DNA of 64,000 nucleotides from Dermatophilus congolensis. Lineage in GTDB: Bacteria > Actinomycetota > Actinomycetes > Actinomycetales > Dermatophilaceae. Made by a program: the position numbers and the translations under genes. Location: contig NZ_LT906453.1 of the NCBI RefSeq assembly GCF_900187045.1, forward strand, positions 2,046,001-2,110,000, read 5' to 3'. A model generated the notes under the pieces. That model saw only the letters and a list, made by a program, of their open reading frames with translations. It searched no databases and was not told the origin of the DNA. This document shows positions 1 through 13,071 of the stretch, one piece after another; positions within the stretch are counted from its first letter, which is position 1, and each line of letters begins with the position of its first letter.

Positions 1-4423
<4,423 letters not shown>

Positions 4424-4505
4424 CGTCCTATGGCATGAAGGGGAGCGCCGCTGCGTCCCAGGCTGGGGTTTTCGGACGTCACTGTCCGTCACGCGGCCGC
4501 GCTCA

Positions 4506-4544
4506 TCAGGGCTCTAGGTGCGTAGTGGGCACGCCAGTAGCCAT
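4506..4544 (-). CDS. Possible 12-residue leader peptide upstream of gltB
   Basis: On the minus strand an ATG at 4544 opens [12 protein letters not shown] followed by TGA. GAGGTGA stands 5 nt before the ATG and is one of the better Shine-Dalgarno sequences in this region. The stop lies 82 nt before the gltB GTG at 4423, and a small CGGAC/GTCCG hairpin follows within that gap. A translated upstream frame in a gltB leader could couple glutamate synthase expression to translation, but no run of a regulatory amino acid is seen. The call rests on SD strength and position only. Confidence 0.35.
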   Translation of the reverse strand: MATGVPTTHLEP

Positions 4545-4653
4545 ATGAATCACCTCAAGCTCGGGTACAGAGTTCGAGGATGCGAACCGCCGTTTGGATA
4601 CTAGGGGACGTCAACGCAGGCCCGGTGCCGTATCTCGCCCACCGGAGCGATGA

Positions 4654-4691
4654 TTAACGAGACCGAAACATGGAAGTTTTGTGGGAGAAAC
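4654..4691 (+). promoter_or_regulatory. GlnR-like box upstream of gltB
   Basis: Read on the plus strand: TTAAC (4654-4658), 6 nt, GAAAC (4665-4669), 6 nt, GTTTT (4676-4680), 6 nt, GAAAC (4687-4691). The actinobacterial GlnR consensus is gTnAC-n6-GaAAC-n6-GtnAC-n6-GAAAC; both GAAAC half sites are exact and the spacing is exact, while the other two half sites are degenerate. It lies just past the lgt stop codon and about 230 bp upstream of the gltB start, in the opposite orientation to gltB. Confidence 0.6.
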
Positions 4692-4710
4692 ACCGCTCAC
4701 ATGCCGGACG

Positions 4711-5598
4711 TCACTGCGCAGGCTTTTCCTCTGAAGAAATTTCTTGGCTGCTGTTGTCAGTCTGGCTGGTAGCGCGATGGCGACGCCCCAGCATCCACCA
4801 CAACACCGCGCCGAATATGAACACAATGATCGACGTCCACACGTTGAGGCGCAGCCCAAAAACAATCTCAGCTGTGTCAATACGCAAATACTCGATCCAG
4901 ACGCGCCCCAATGTGTATCCCATGATGTACGCCGCGAACAGCTGTCCCGGGGCACCCCGCCCCCGGCGAGCCTTCTCAATCCCCACAAGGACAAGCGAAA
5001 GCGCCGCACACCACAACGCCTCGTAGAGGAACGTGGGGTGGAACGTCCCCACAATCACTGCGTGACCATCTGGCCCAATCTGTGCCCGACCTGCAGCGAA
5101 ATCCCAAGCGTGAATCTGCAAACCCCACGGAAGATCCGTGGCAGCTCCATACAGTTCATTGTTAAACCAGTTACCGAAGCGACCAATCGCTTGAGCCAGG
5201 GGCAGCGCAGGAGCAACGCTCTCGGCCACGGCAAGGAACGAAACCTTTGTTTGGCGGCAGCCAAGCCACACACCCACAGCACCCAAGGCGACTGCACCCC
5301 AAATCCCGAGCCCGCCTTCCCATACCTTGAAGGCATTCCAGGGATTGCCGTTGGGACCCCAGTACGGAGCAGGCGTAGAGAACACGTGGTAGATGCGGCC
5401 ACCGATGATGCCGAACACTACGGCCCACATCGTGATGTCCCACATCGCGTCCGGGTCTTCACCGCGCGCAGCGAGTCGTTTCGATGTCCACCAAGCCGCG
5501 ATCACTACACCCAGCAGGATGCACAGTGCGTAAGCCCGGATAGGCACCGGGCCGAGAAACCACACGGCCTGTTCTGGACTCGGGATACTCATCAGCAC
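4711..5598 (-). CDS. lgt: Prolipoprotein diacylglyceryl transferase
   Basis: Integral membrane enzyme that moves diacylglycerol from phosphatidylglycerol to the lipobox cysteine of prolipoproteins. The 295-residue protein has about seven hydrophobic segments, the family's GGLGIWG stretch at 95-101 and the signature GRFGNWFNNELYG at 139-151. GTG at 5598 is preferred because AGGAG stands 6 nt upstream; the in-frame ATG at 5592 is the alternative. The position between the trp cluster and gltB is common in actinobacteria. The CPAC thiol protein upstream is separated from it by a strong hairpin. Confidence 0.96.
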   Translation of the reverse strand: MLMSIPSPEQAVWFLGPVPIRAYALCILLGVVIAAWWTSKRLAARGEDPDAMWDITMWAVVFGIIGGRIYHVFSTPAPYWGPNGNPWNAFKVWEGGLGIWGAVALGAVGVWLGCRQTKVSFLAVAESVAPALPLAQAIGRFGNWFNNELYGAATDLPWGLQIHAWDFAAGRAQIGPDGHAVIVGTFHPTFLYEALWCAALSLVLVGIEKARRGRGAPGQLFAAYIMGYTLGRVWIEYLRIDTAEIVFGLRLNVWTSIIVFIFGAVLWWMLGRRHRATSQTDNSSQEISSEEKPAQ

Positions 5599-5677
5599 GA
5601 GGAACTCCTGGATTGTTCAGTATTCGCCCCGCAGCGGGGATGGTCGTCGGTGGGGTGTGGCGAACCTACCGGATAAG

Positions 5678-5715
5678 ACCCAGGCGGGTACAGGGTGTCC
5701 TGTACCCGCCTGGGT
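5678..5715. terminator. 17-bp hairpin terminator downstream of the CPAC protein
   Basis: Perfect 17-bp stem (5678-5694 with 5699-5715) and a 4-nt GTGT loop, placed between the end of the leftward thiol-protein gene and the start of lgt. There is no real U-tract on either side, which is usual for high-GC actinobacteria. Confidence 0.75.
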
Positions 5716-5761
5716 AATTCTGCTGCTTTCACCACGGTGGCCAAGAACGGCGCGCGGTGGA

Positions 5762-6553
5762 TCAGTTGGTCGGTTTCGTTCCGGCAGGTTTGCCGCCAGC
5801 GGCGGTCACCGCGTTGATGAGGTCTTCACCCGTCGTTGTTTGTTTGAGCTCAAAGTCTTTACCGTTCAGACGGTAGGTGGGTGTCCCTGCAATCTTGTCA
5901 TCGCGGCTGGTGCGTTCTTCGACCGCTTTGAGGTATTTGCCGTAGCGGTCATCAGAGAAGCAGCTCTTCCAGGTTTGCAGCTCGTTTCCGCTGATTCCCG
6001 AGTCAGTGGCGTACTGCTGCAGCTGAGCATCAGTCCATCCCTGCCCTTCTTCTACAGGGCGGTTCTTCTCTGCGAAGAGAGTGTCATGGTACTGAACAAA
6101 CTTGCCAGCATCGACGGAGCACATGAGAGCATTACCGGCCCGCTTCGACGAATCATTGCGAAGATTGTCGTCCAAGAATGTTTTTACGTGATAAGTCACT
6201 TTTGCTGACCCTGCGTCACGAATCTGAGCCACCGCTGGCCCCAAAGCCTTCTCCGCGAAAGCACATGCCGGACACTGCGGGTCTTCGTAAATTTCCAGAG
6301 TCGGGGCCTTCGGGTTGACCTTGTCTGCGTTAACCACAACTCCGCCAGCAGGCCCCTCCACGCCTTTGGGGGTCGGGTAAGAAGCTGAAGAATCGCTCGA
6401 GTTCGATTTCATCCCTGCGAAAATCGCCCAAGCCACTCCAGCGACCACCGCAACCACAATCACGGCAGCGATCACCGGCGTCGCTTTTGACTTCTTCGGT
6501 GCGGCCGCGGCGATTTTCTCTGCCCGGCTCGAGGAAGGCTGCTTTGAAGCCAT
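5762..6553 (-). CDS. Membrane-anchored DsbA-family thiol oxidoreductase
   Basis: 263 residues. A short basic cytoplasmic N-terminus, one membrane segment at about 26-47, a Ser-rich linker, then a thioredoxin-fold domain with the redox motif CPAC at 94-97 (in EDPQCPACAF) and a cis-Pro loop AGTPTYRLNG near 230. The fold with a helical insertion is that of DsbA/DSBA-like proteins, so it likely forms or isomerises disulfides of exported proteins. ATG at 6553 was chosen because AGGAGA lies 9 nt upstream; an upstream in-frame start lacks support. The next gene upstream is a MauE/DoxX-like membrane protein, which suggests a membrane redox partner. Confidence 0.85.
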   Translation of the reverse strand: MASKQPSSSRAEKIAAAAPKKSKATPVIAAVIVVAVVAGVAWAIFAGMKSNSSDSSASYPTPKGVEGPAGGVVVNADKVNPKAPTLEIYEDPQCPACAFAEKALGPAVAQIRDAGSAKVTYHVKTFLDDNLRNDSSKRAGNALMCSVDAGKFVQYHDTLFAEKNRPVEEGQGWTDAQLQQYATDSGISGNELQTWKSCFSDDRYGKYLKAVEERTSRDDKIAGTPTYRLNGKDFELKQTTTGEDLINAVTAAGGKPAGTKPTN

Positions 6554-6643
6554 GTGTTTGGTTCTCCTGCGTGTGGGAGTAGCGGAGCGCAGCGCGCCTC
6601 GCCAGCACCCGTCCGACATGACGGCGTAGCGGTCGCCCCGTAC

Positions 6644-6685
6644 TGATTCAACTACGAAGTTACGAAGTAATGATTGAACTACGAA
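6644..6685. repeat. Short direct repeat upstream of the CPAC protein gene
   Basis: TGATTCAACTACGAA (6644-6658) recurs as TGATTGAACTACGAA (6671-6685), 15 bases with one mismatch and a 27-bp period, in the 176-bp gap between the two redox genes. It could be a regulator-binding pair or chance. Confidence 0.4.
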
Positions 6686-6729
6686 ACGAAGCTAGAGATT
6701 CCCAGCGACGTACCCAATCAGTCAAACTT

Positions 6730-7275
6730 TCAACCTGCGCGCCGCGACAACCACGCATCAAGAGAAAGAGCCGTGACCGGGCGCCACAACAACCAGGAAC
6801 CAGCAGCAACAAAAACCAGATCCCGAGCAATATCTTGCGGGTATTTCGTTTTCCCCGGCTCCACAAACCCGCCATCACCGAAACAGCCACAGTCAATCGT
6901 CAACCCGCGCGCCCACGCCGAGGCGATCCCGATGATGAAAATCACCATGATGACCGTGCCCAACAAAGCGGTCCACCGCGTGAACAAGCCGAACACAATC
7001 AGCAACCCCAGCGCGATCTCCACCACCGGCAGGGCATACCCAATGGCAGCAGCCACCTCAAAGGGGAAGATCTGATACGCCTGCACTGACCGAGCCGAGG
7101 CCAAAGGGGTGAAAATCTTCGAAAACCCGGCCAGCAAAAACACCCCGCCCAGCACGAGTCGAGCCACCAAGCCAATCCACGGCGAGTACCGAGCCAACCG
7201 GTCACCAGCGGCGGCATCACCAGAATTTTCTTGCCGACTTAACCGCGTTTGTTCATCCACTGCAGGGTCGTTCAC
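6730..7275 (-). CDS. MauE/DoxX-like redox membrane protein
   Basis: 181 residues with four predicted membrane helices, the GLVARLVLGGVFLLAGFSKI segment typical of DoxX/MauE, and a conserved CGCFG at 129-133 facing the periplasmic side. MauE-type proteins support disulfide formation or electron transfer in partner proteins. Its location directly upstream of a CPAC thioredoxin-fold gene supports a joint role in extracytoplasmic thiol redox, with the CGCFG cysteines as the candidate shuttle. GTG at 7275 is chosen because AGGAG stands 5 nt upstream; a GTG at 7281 would sit directly on that SD. Confidence 0.8.
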   Translation of the reverse strand: MNDPAVDEQTRLSRQENSGDAAAGDRLARYSPWIGLVARLVLGGVFLLAGFSKIFTPLASARSVQAYQIFPFEVAAAIGYALPVVEIALGLLIVFGLFTRWTALLGTVIMVIFIIGIASAWARGLTIDCGCFGDGGFVEPGKTKYPQDIARDLVFVAAGSWLLWRPVTALSLDAWLSRRAG

Positions 7276-7374
7276 TGCCACTCCTGATCGTTGCTTTCAC
7301 ACGCGCCGGCGCGCTCCGAGAAAGAAACGACCAACGCTCCCCCAACAATTCCCGTGACAGTTGTCACGGGATGT

Positions 7375-8196
7375 TCAGCGCCCTTCACGCACACCAGCAC
7401 AGAGCTGACGAGTCAGCTCTGCCACCGCAGGCAAGCTCTGAACAACAGGCTGCTGCGCATCGACACATTTCACCAACGCCGACCCCACAATTACTCCATC
7501 AGCGTAGCCAGCGATCTCAGCTGCCTGCTCACGGTTAGAGACTCCCAACCCCACCGCCAACGGAGCTTGCGTAACTGCACGAGCGCGCTGAACAAGTTCA
7601 CGCGCCGGATCACCCACGCTGGAGCGAACCCCTGTCACACCCATCGTCGAAGCCACATACACAAACCCACGGCAATGCCCCGTGGTCATCACCAATCGCT
7701 GCGGCGTACTCGAAGGAGCCACAAGGAAAATAGGAGCCAAACCGTACTTGTCAGCAGCGGCCAACCAAGCACCGGCCTCATCTGGAGTTAAATCAGGGAT
7801 GATCAACCCACTGCCGCCAGCCTCAGCCAAATCGGCAGCGAACTGCTCCACCCCGTAGTGGAGAACAAGATTCCAATACGTCATAACCACCGCAGTGCCA
7901 CCGGAAGCAACAACCGTGCGCACCGCAGCGAACGCATCGCGGGTCCGGACCCCATTCTCCCTGGCGATGTCCCCGGCCAGCTGAATCACTGGACCATCAA
8001 GCACCGGATCACTGTACGGAAGCCCCACCTCAACAACGTCGGCGCCGTTATCCACCAAGGTGGTGAACACATCTAAAGAGTCCTCCACCCTCGGATATCC
8101 CACCGGGAAATACGCCACAAGAGCAGCCCTGCCCTCCTGACGCGTCCGCGCAAAAACACCCTCCAAACGCGCCTTCCCCGACTCAGCCACACTCAT
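7375..8196 (-). CDS. trpA: Tryptophan synthase alpha chain
   Basis: Cleaves indole-3-glycerol phosphate to indole and glyceraldehyde 3-phosphate, passing indole to TrpB. 273 residues, a TIM barrel of normal length, with catalytic Glu56 in VVEVGLPYSDP and Asp67 in the following LDGP, 11 residues apart as in the Salmonella enzyme. The start overlaps the trpB stop by one base (TGATG), which implies translational coupling. Confidence 0.97.
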   Translation of the reverse strand: MSVAESGKARLEGVFARTRQEGRAALVAYFPVGYPRVEDSLDVFTTLVDNGADVVEVGLPYSDPVLDGPVIQLAGDIARENGVRTRDAFAAVRTVVASGGTAVVMTYWNLVLHYGVEQFAADLAEAGGSGLIIPDLTPDEAGAWLAAADKYGLAPIFLVAPSSTPQRLVMTTGHCRGFVYVASTMGVTGVRSSVGDPARELVQRARAVTQAPLAVGLGVSNREQAAEIAGYADGVIVGSALVKCVDAQQPVVQSLPAVAELTRQLCAGVREGR

Positions 8197-9449
8197 CAGT
8201 TATCCCCCTGCCCCGCAACGCCTTCACTGCCACCTGCACCAGAGCCCAGGAGCATCCCAAACCAACTCGCAGCCGTATCCACATCTTTATCGCCACGCCC
8301 CGACAGATTGACCAGAATCACTGCCTCCGGGCCCAACTCACGACCCACCTTCATCGCGCCAGCCAACGCATGAGAACTCTCAATAGCCGGAATGATGCCC
8401 TCAGTCCAGCTCAACAGCCTGAAGGCCTCCATCGCTTCCTCATCCGTGATCGGCGCATACGTGGCACGGCCCGAATCATGCAGATACGCATGCTCTGGCC
8501 CCACGCTCGGGTAATCCAACCCCGCCGAAACAGAAAACGAATCAATCGTTTGCCCATCAGGGTCCTGCAACACATACGTCGCCGCACCATGCAAAACGCC
8601 AGGCGTCCCACCACTAAAACGTGCAGCATGCTTCCCCGTCTCCACACCGCGGCCACCGGCCTCGAAGCCGTACAACCGCACCCCCTCATCAGGGACAAAA
8701 GCGTGAAAAACACCCATCGCGTTCGAACCGCCACCTACGCATGCACACACCGCATCCGGCAGACACCCAACCTTGTCCAAAATCTGCTGCCGCGCCTCAA
8801 CCCCAATAATCCGCTGGAAATCTCGAACCATCTCCGGGAACGGGTGCGGCCCAGTCACCGTGCCCAAGGCGTAATGCGTGCTATCCACATGCGCCACCCA
8901 GTCCCGCAACGCCTCATTAATCGCGTCCTTGAGCGTACGGCTGCCATGCGTGACCGCGATCACCTCGGCGCCAAGCAACCGCATCCGCGCCACATTCAAC
9001 GCCTGCCGCTGGGTGTCCTTCTCCCCCATGTACACCACGCACTCCAGCCCCATCAGCGCCGCAGCCGTAGCAGTAGCAACGCCATGCTGGCCCGCACCCG
9101 TCTCAGCAAGAATGCGGGTCTTGCCCATTCGCTTAGTCAACAACGCCTGCCCAAGCACATTGTTGATCTTGTGCGAACCCGTGTGATTCAAATCCTCACG
9201 CTTAAGGAACACCCGCGCCCCGCCGCAATGCTCAGCAAAACGCGACACCTCCGTCACAACGCTGGGGCGACCCACATACTCACGCTGCAAACGCTCCAAC
9301 TCGGCCACAAACTCCGGGTCTTCCTGCGCTTTTCGTCGCTCAACATCGACCTCCTCCAACGCCGCAACCAGCGCCTCGGGCATATACCTACCGCCATAAG
9401 CACCGAAACGACCTGGAACGTCACTACCCTGCACAGACACCCGATTCAC
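8196..9449 (-). CDS. trpB: Tryptophan synthase beta chain
   Basis: PLP enzyme that joins indole and serine to make tryptophan. 417 residues, with the PLP lysine at 94 in HTGSHKINN and the [12 protein letters not shown] loop holding the catalytic Glu. GTG start; it overlaps the trpC stop by 4 nt (GTGA). The C-terminal tail is a short Gly/Ser-rich extension. Confidence 0.97.
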   Translation of the reverse strand: MNRVSVQGSDVPGRFGAYGGRYMPEALVAALEEVDVERRKAQEDPEFVAELERLQREYVGRPSVVTEVSRFAEHCGGARVFLKREDLNHTGSHKINNVLGQALLTKRMGKTRILAETGAGQHGVATATAAALMGLECVVYMGEKDTQRQALNVARMRLLGAEVIAVTHGSRTLKDAINEALRDWVAHVDSTHYALGTVTGPHPFPEMVRDFQRIIGVEARQQILDKVGCLPDAVCACVGGGSNAMGVFHAFVPDEGVRLYGFEAGGRGVETGKHAARFSGGTPGVLHGAATYVLQDPDGQTIDSFSVSAGLDYPSVGPEHAYLHDSGRATYAPITDEEAMEAFRLLSWTEGIIPAIESSHALAGAMKVGRELGPEAVILVNLSGRGDKDVDTAASWFGMLLGSGAGGSEGVAGQGDN

Positions 9450-10288
9450 CGACCGATCTTTCCCTGAGTAGATGGGTGCGCCCCGGCAGCGACGAGATCA
9501 CGCACCGCACCACGCGGGTCTCCCCCCGTTACCAGCGCCTCCCCCACCAACACCGCATCCGCCCCATCACGAACAAAATCCATCACGTCATACGGCCCCC
9601 GCACCCCAGACTCAGCCACCTTCACAACCCCAGAAGGAACCGCCGAAACCACCCGCGCGAACGTACCCCGATCAACCTTCAACGTTTTCAAATTACGGTT
9701 ATTGACCCCCACCACCCGAGCCCCCGCGATCACCGCACGCTCACACTCAACCTCATCATGAACCTCCACCAACGCTGTCATCCCCAGCGAATGCGTCCGC
9801 TCCACCAAACTGATCAGCTGCTCCTGCTCCAAAGCCGCCACGATCAACAACACCGCATCCGCGCCGTAAGCCCGCGCCTCCCACAACTGATACGGATCCA
9901 CCACAAAATCTTTACGCAGCAGCGGAACATCAACCCTAGCCCGCACCGCCTCTAAATCGGCCAAACTGCCACCAAAACGTCGCTGCTCAGTCAAAACACT
10001 GACCATCGAGGCCCCACCAGACTCATACTCCACCGCCAACGCAGCAGGATCAGCGATCGCTGCCAATGCGCCCTTACTCGGGCTTGACCGCTTCACCTCC
10101 GCGATCACTGCGACACCATTACCGTCACCACGCAACGCAGCCTCAGCGTTCAACGCTGAATCCCGTGAAGCAGCAACGTCTTTGAGCTCCTCCAGCGAAA
10201 CAGCACGCTTACGCTCAGCCAGGTCCTCTACGACCCCTGCGATGATCTCGTCAAGAACGGTACCCACCCTCGACAGGGTAGTCGTCAC
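9446..10288 (-). CDS. trpC: Indole-3-glycerol phosphate synthase
   Basis: Converts CdRP to indole-3-glycerol phosphate. 280 residues, a complete barrel with [24 protein letters not shown] and VAESGV motifs. There is no trpF gene in the cluster, as expected for actinobacteria in which the bifunctional HisA/PriA supplies that step; trpD is also absent here. GTG at 10288 is used; a GTG at 10267 (VGTVLDEI) is an alternative because no clear SD is visible. Confidence 0.96.
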   Translation of the reverse strand: MTTTLSRVGTVLDEIIAGVVEDLAERKRAVSLEELKDVAASRDSALNAEAALRGDGNGVAVIAEVKRSSPSKGALAAIADPAALAVEYESGGASMVSVLTEQRRFGGSLADLEAVRARVDVPLLRKDFVVDPYQLWEARAYGADAVLLIVAALEQEQLISLVERTHSLGMTALVEVHDEVECERAVIAGARVVGVNNRNLKTLKVDRGTFARVVSAVPSGVVKVAESGVRGPYDVMDFVRDGADAVLVGEALVTGGDPRGAVRDLVAAGAHPSTQGKIGR

Positions 10289-10368
10289 AGAAAAACCCGC
10301 TGAATCGTCTCAGCGAGCGGCCCGCCACCGAACCCACCCGGCGACGAGCCACCCACCATCACCAAAAA

Positions 10369-10614
10369 TCAATGACCGTGCGGTTTTTCCTGATTGAAGC
10401 CCATGCGGTTCATCGCAGCCCACACCACGACACCAGCCACCACACCCACAACACCAACTATCCACATCCACGACTGCCCCAACACCATGCCCAAAGAAAT
10501 AAGAGCAGACGCCACGAGCAAAATCACCGTACCTGTCCACGCCGCAGGAGTGTTGCCATGCCCAGGCTCAGCGGGCGTGCTCTGCTGGACGGGCTCAGGG
10601 GCCTGATGACTCAT
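10369..10614 (-). CDS. HGxxPAAW family small membrane protein
   Basis: 81 residues with the family hallmark HGNTPAAWTGTV at the start of the first of two hydrophobic segments, and a His-containing tail HGH. The family sits between the Trp-operon membrane protein and trpC in many Micrococcales and has no known function. ATG at 10614 is preferred over an upstream TTG because GGAG lies 7-8 nt before it. Confidence 0.85.
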   Translation of the reverse strand: MSHQAPEPVQQSTPAEPGHGNTPAAWTGTVILLVASALISLGMVLGQSWMWIVGVVGVVAGVVVWAAMNRMGFNQEKPHGH

Positions 10615-10711
10615 CGGAAATCTCCACTCTCCTGACAATGCGAGGCCCTACGCCCCACGAATCTGCATATTGGGTTTCCCACTGCATGATCGGCGCCACG
10701 CCACCAGTCAT

Positions 10712-10738
10712 GCGCTATCTGGAACAACCAGATAGCGC
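10712..10738. terminator. Hairpin between Trp_oprn and HGxxPAAW genes
   Basis: Perfect 11-bp stem GCGCTATCTGG/CCAGATAGCGC with a 5-nt loop, in the 222-bp gap inside the trp cluster. No U-tract follows in either direction. It could end the trpE-Trp_oprn transcript or act as an intra-operon attenuator for trpCBA. Confidence 0.55.
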
Positions 10739-10836
10739 GCCACAGCACGTAACACCCAACCACACTCAATTGTTACAGCCGAAACCATATCCCTGCACCG
10801 CCTTCACCAGGACCGGCGCGCCACACCAACACCCAC

Positions 10837-11373
10837 TCACACCGTCGGATCCTCACCCCGACTCAACGCATCCCAATCCGAGGCCGCATCACGCCCACCC
10901 CCACCACCATCAACACCAACCGGCGAAGAAAACCGCGACGACGCACGACCCCACCCACCAGCCACACACGCACCAACCCCACCCGCCACACACGCAACCA
11001 TTCCCCCAACCAAAGCAACCCACCCCGCAACACCAGCCACAGCCCCACCAGCCACAGCCACCCCAGCCAACCCAGCCACTCCACCCCCCGTGGCACACAC
11101 CACCCCACCAGCACACCGCGCCCACACACCCTGCGCAAACGCACCAAAAGCACCAGCAGCCAACCCCGCCAACGCCATCGCCAACACACCCGGAGCCACC
11201 TGCGCCCCCGTCAACGACACCGCACCCGCAGGCCCCACCCCCGCATCAACAGTCCACGGCACCTGCGTCACCACAGCCGCCACCGCATGCGCAACTAACC
11301 CCGCAGTAAGAACAACACCCTTACGAGCCCACACAACCCCACCAGAACCAGACACATCCACACTCACGGGCAT
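10837..11373 (-). CDS. Trp operon-associated membrane protein (TIGR02234 type)
   Basis: 178 residues with about four Ala/Gly/Val-rich membrane helices and the C-terminal hallmark DWDALSRGEDPTV, which matches the WDALdrGeDPT ending of this actinobacterial family. It starts 10 nt inside the end of trpE. Function is unknown; conservation next to trpE suggests a role in tryptophan transport or sensing, which is inference only. The coding strand is extremely G-rich here (top strand about 3:1 C over G). Confidence 0.85.
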   Translation of the reverse strand: MPVSVDVSGSGGVVWARKGVVLTAGLVAHAVAAVVTQVPWTVDAGVGPAGAVSLTGAQVAPGVLAMALAGLAAGAFGAFAQGVWARCAGGVVCATGGGVAGLAGVAVAGGAVAGVAGWVALVGGMVACVAGGVGACVAGGWGRASSRFSSPVGVDGGGGGRDAASDWDALSRGEDPTV

Positions 11374-12938
11374 CCCATCGTCGAAGCAGCAGCAACCGCA
11401 CGCAACACAGCCATCGCCTTATTCACCGTCTCCTGATACTCCAACTCAGGAACCGAATCAGCAACAACCCCCGCCCCCGCCTGAACATGCGCCACCCCAC
11501 CACTCAACAAAGCCGTACGAATAGCAATCGCCACATCCAAATCACCATGCACATCCAGATACCCCACAACCCCGCCATACAACCCCCGACGGCTCACCTC
11601 CTGCTCATCAATAATCCGCATCGCACTGGGCTTAGGTGCACCCGACAACGTCCCCGCCGGGAAAGTAGCCACCAAAGCGTCATACGCACCCTTCCCCTGC
11701 CGCAACACCCCCTCCACGCTCGACTCAATATGCATAACGTGGCTATACCGACGCACCTTCATGAACTCCACAACATCAACCGTGCCCGCACGACACACAC
11801 GCTGCAGATCATTACGCGCCAAATCCACAAGCATCACATGCTCGGCACGCTCCTTCGGATCAGCTAAAAGTTCCTCCTCCAAACACTGATCCTGCGCAGG
11901 AGTCACCCCCCGCGGACGCGACCCCGCAATCGGATGCGTAATCACCCGATCCCCCGTCACCCGCACCAACGCCTCCGGACTAGACCCCACCACGTCATAC
12001 CGACTGCCATCCGGACGCTCAAACCGAAACATGTACATATACGGACTCGGATTACTCGCCCTCAACACGCGATACACATCCAACGCATCAGCCTCACACG
12101 GCATCGAAAAACGATGACTCGGCACAACCTGAAACGCATCACCAGCCCGAATATGCTCCTTCGCAGCCTCCACCATCGCCACGAACTCCTCCGCCGTGCG
12201 ATCCGAAACCGGCTCCGGCACAGGAGTATCAAACACCGCCACCGAACTAGGCGCAGGCCGCGACAAACCAGCCACCATACGGTCCAACCGCGCCACAGCA
12301 TCCGCATACGCATCAGCCACCCCCTCATCACCGCCATCCCAATTAATGGCATTAGCAACAAGCAGAAGCGACCCATCCGAATGATCAAAAACAGCCAGAT
12401 CATCCACCAAATTCATCGCCAACTCCGGCACCCGCATCACATCCGGATTGCCATCAGGAACCGAAGACTCCCACCGCCGCACCGCGTCATACGAAATATG
12501 CCCCACAAAAGCAGAGGTCATCGGAGGAAGCCCCACCAACGGATCCGAAGCCAACAACGCCAACGACTCCCGCAACGCCACCAACGGATCACCACCCACC
12601 GGCAACCCCGCCGGAGCAGACCCCAACCAAAAAGCCTGACCATCCTTCTCCGTCAACGTGGCACGACTCGACACCCCCACAAACGAATAACGATCCCACT
12701 GCCCCTGCTCAGCAGACTCCAGCAAAAACGTCCCTGCAGCATCCCCCGCAAGCTTGCGATACACCCCCAACGGCGTCTCACCATCAGCAAGTACCCGCCG
12801 CACCACCGGAACCACCCGCCGCTGCACAGCAAGCTCCTCAAAAGTCGACAACTCAGGCCACGCCACACCCCACCCCACCTGCGGAACACTCACCGACACC
12901 ACACCAACACCCTGCTGACCGCATCGCTCATCACTCAC
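11364..12938 (-). CDS. trpE: Anthranilate synthase component I
   Basis: First committed enzyme of tryptophan synthesis, using chorismate and ammonia from TrpG. The N-terminal part has FLLESAEQG, the LLES motif of the tryptophan feedback site. The C-terminal chorismate-binding part has RDAFQVVPSHRF-like, AGSRPRG, GTLSGAPKP and YGGVVGYLD motifs. About 524 residues from GTG 12938. The start is uncertain: upstream in-frame codons extend to 12995, and GTG codons 13-16 residues downstream also give an N-terminus like other TrpE proteins. No Trp-codon-rich leader peptide was found in the short gap to the divergent gene. Confidence 0.95.
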   Translation of the reverse strand: MSDERCGQQGVGVVSVSVPQVGWGVAWPELSTFEELAVQRRVVPVVRRVLADGETPLGVYRKLAGDAAGTFLLESAEQGQWDRYSFVGVSSRATLTEKDGQAFWLGSAPAGLPVGGDPLVALRESLALLASDPLVGLPPMTSAFVGHISYDAVRRWESSVPDGNPDVMRVPELAMNLVDDLAVFDHSDGSLLLVANAINWDGGDEGVADAYADAVARLDRMVAGLSRPAPSSVAVFDTPVPEPVSDRTAEEFVAMVEAAKEHIRAGDAFQVVPSHRFSMPCEADALDVYRVLRASNPSPYMYMFRFERPDGSRYDVVGSSPEALVRVTGDRVITHPIAGSRPRGVTPAQDQCLEEELLADPKERAEHVMLVDLARNDLQRVCRAGTVDVVEFMKVRRYSHVMHIESSVEGVLRQGKGAYDALVATFPAGTLSGAPKPSAMRIIDEQEVSRRGLYGGVVGYLDVHGDLDVAIAIRTALLSGGVAHVQAGAGVVADSVPELEYQETVNKAMAVLRAVAAASTMGCP

Positions 12939-13071
12939 ACCCCCATTCTGCCGCCCAGACACGCCACCCAAAACGCCACAACCCCAACCTCCCACCCCAG
13001 AGCAACTCCAAGATGATAAAAGTGAGCAACCCCCTCACTCACGGCCCAAACACACACTCGAAGGAGAGGAC

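Noticed and set aside
4744-5676. 310-codon plus-strand frame opposite lgt
   Set aside because: Shadow of lgt; no domain and no SD.
11934-13016. 360-codon plus-strand frame opposite trpE
   Set aside because: Arg/His/Pro-rich low-complexity shadow of trpE in the top-strand C-rich block.
12939-13071. Trp leader peptide and attenuator before trpE
   Set aside because: No short frame with Trp codons and no competing hairpins were seen.
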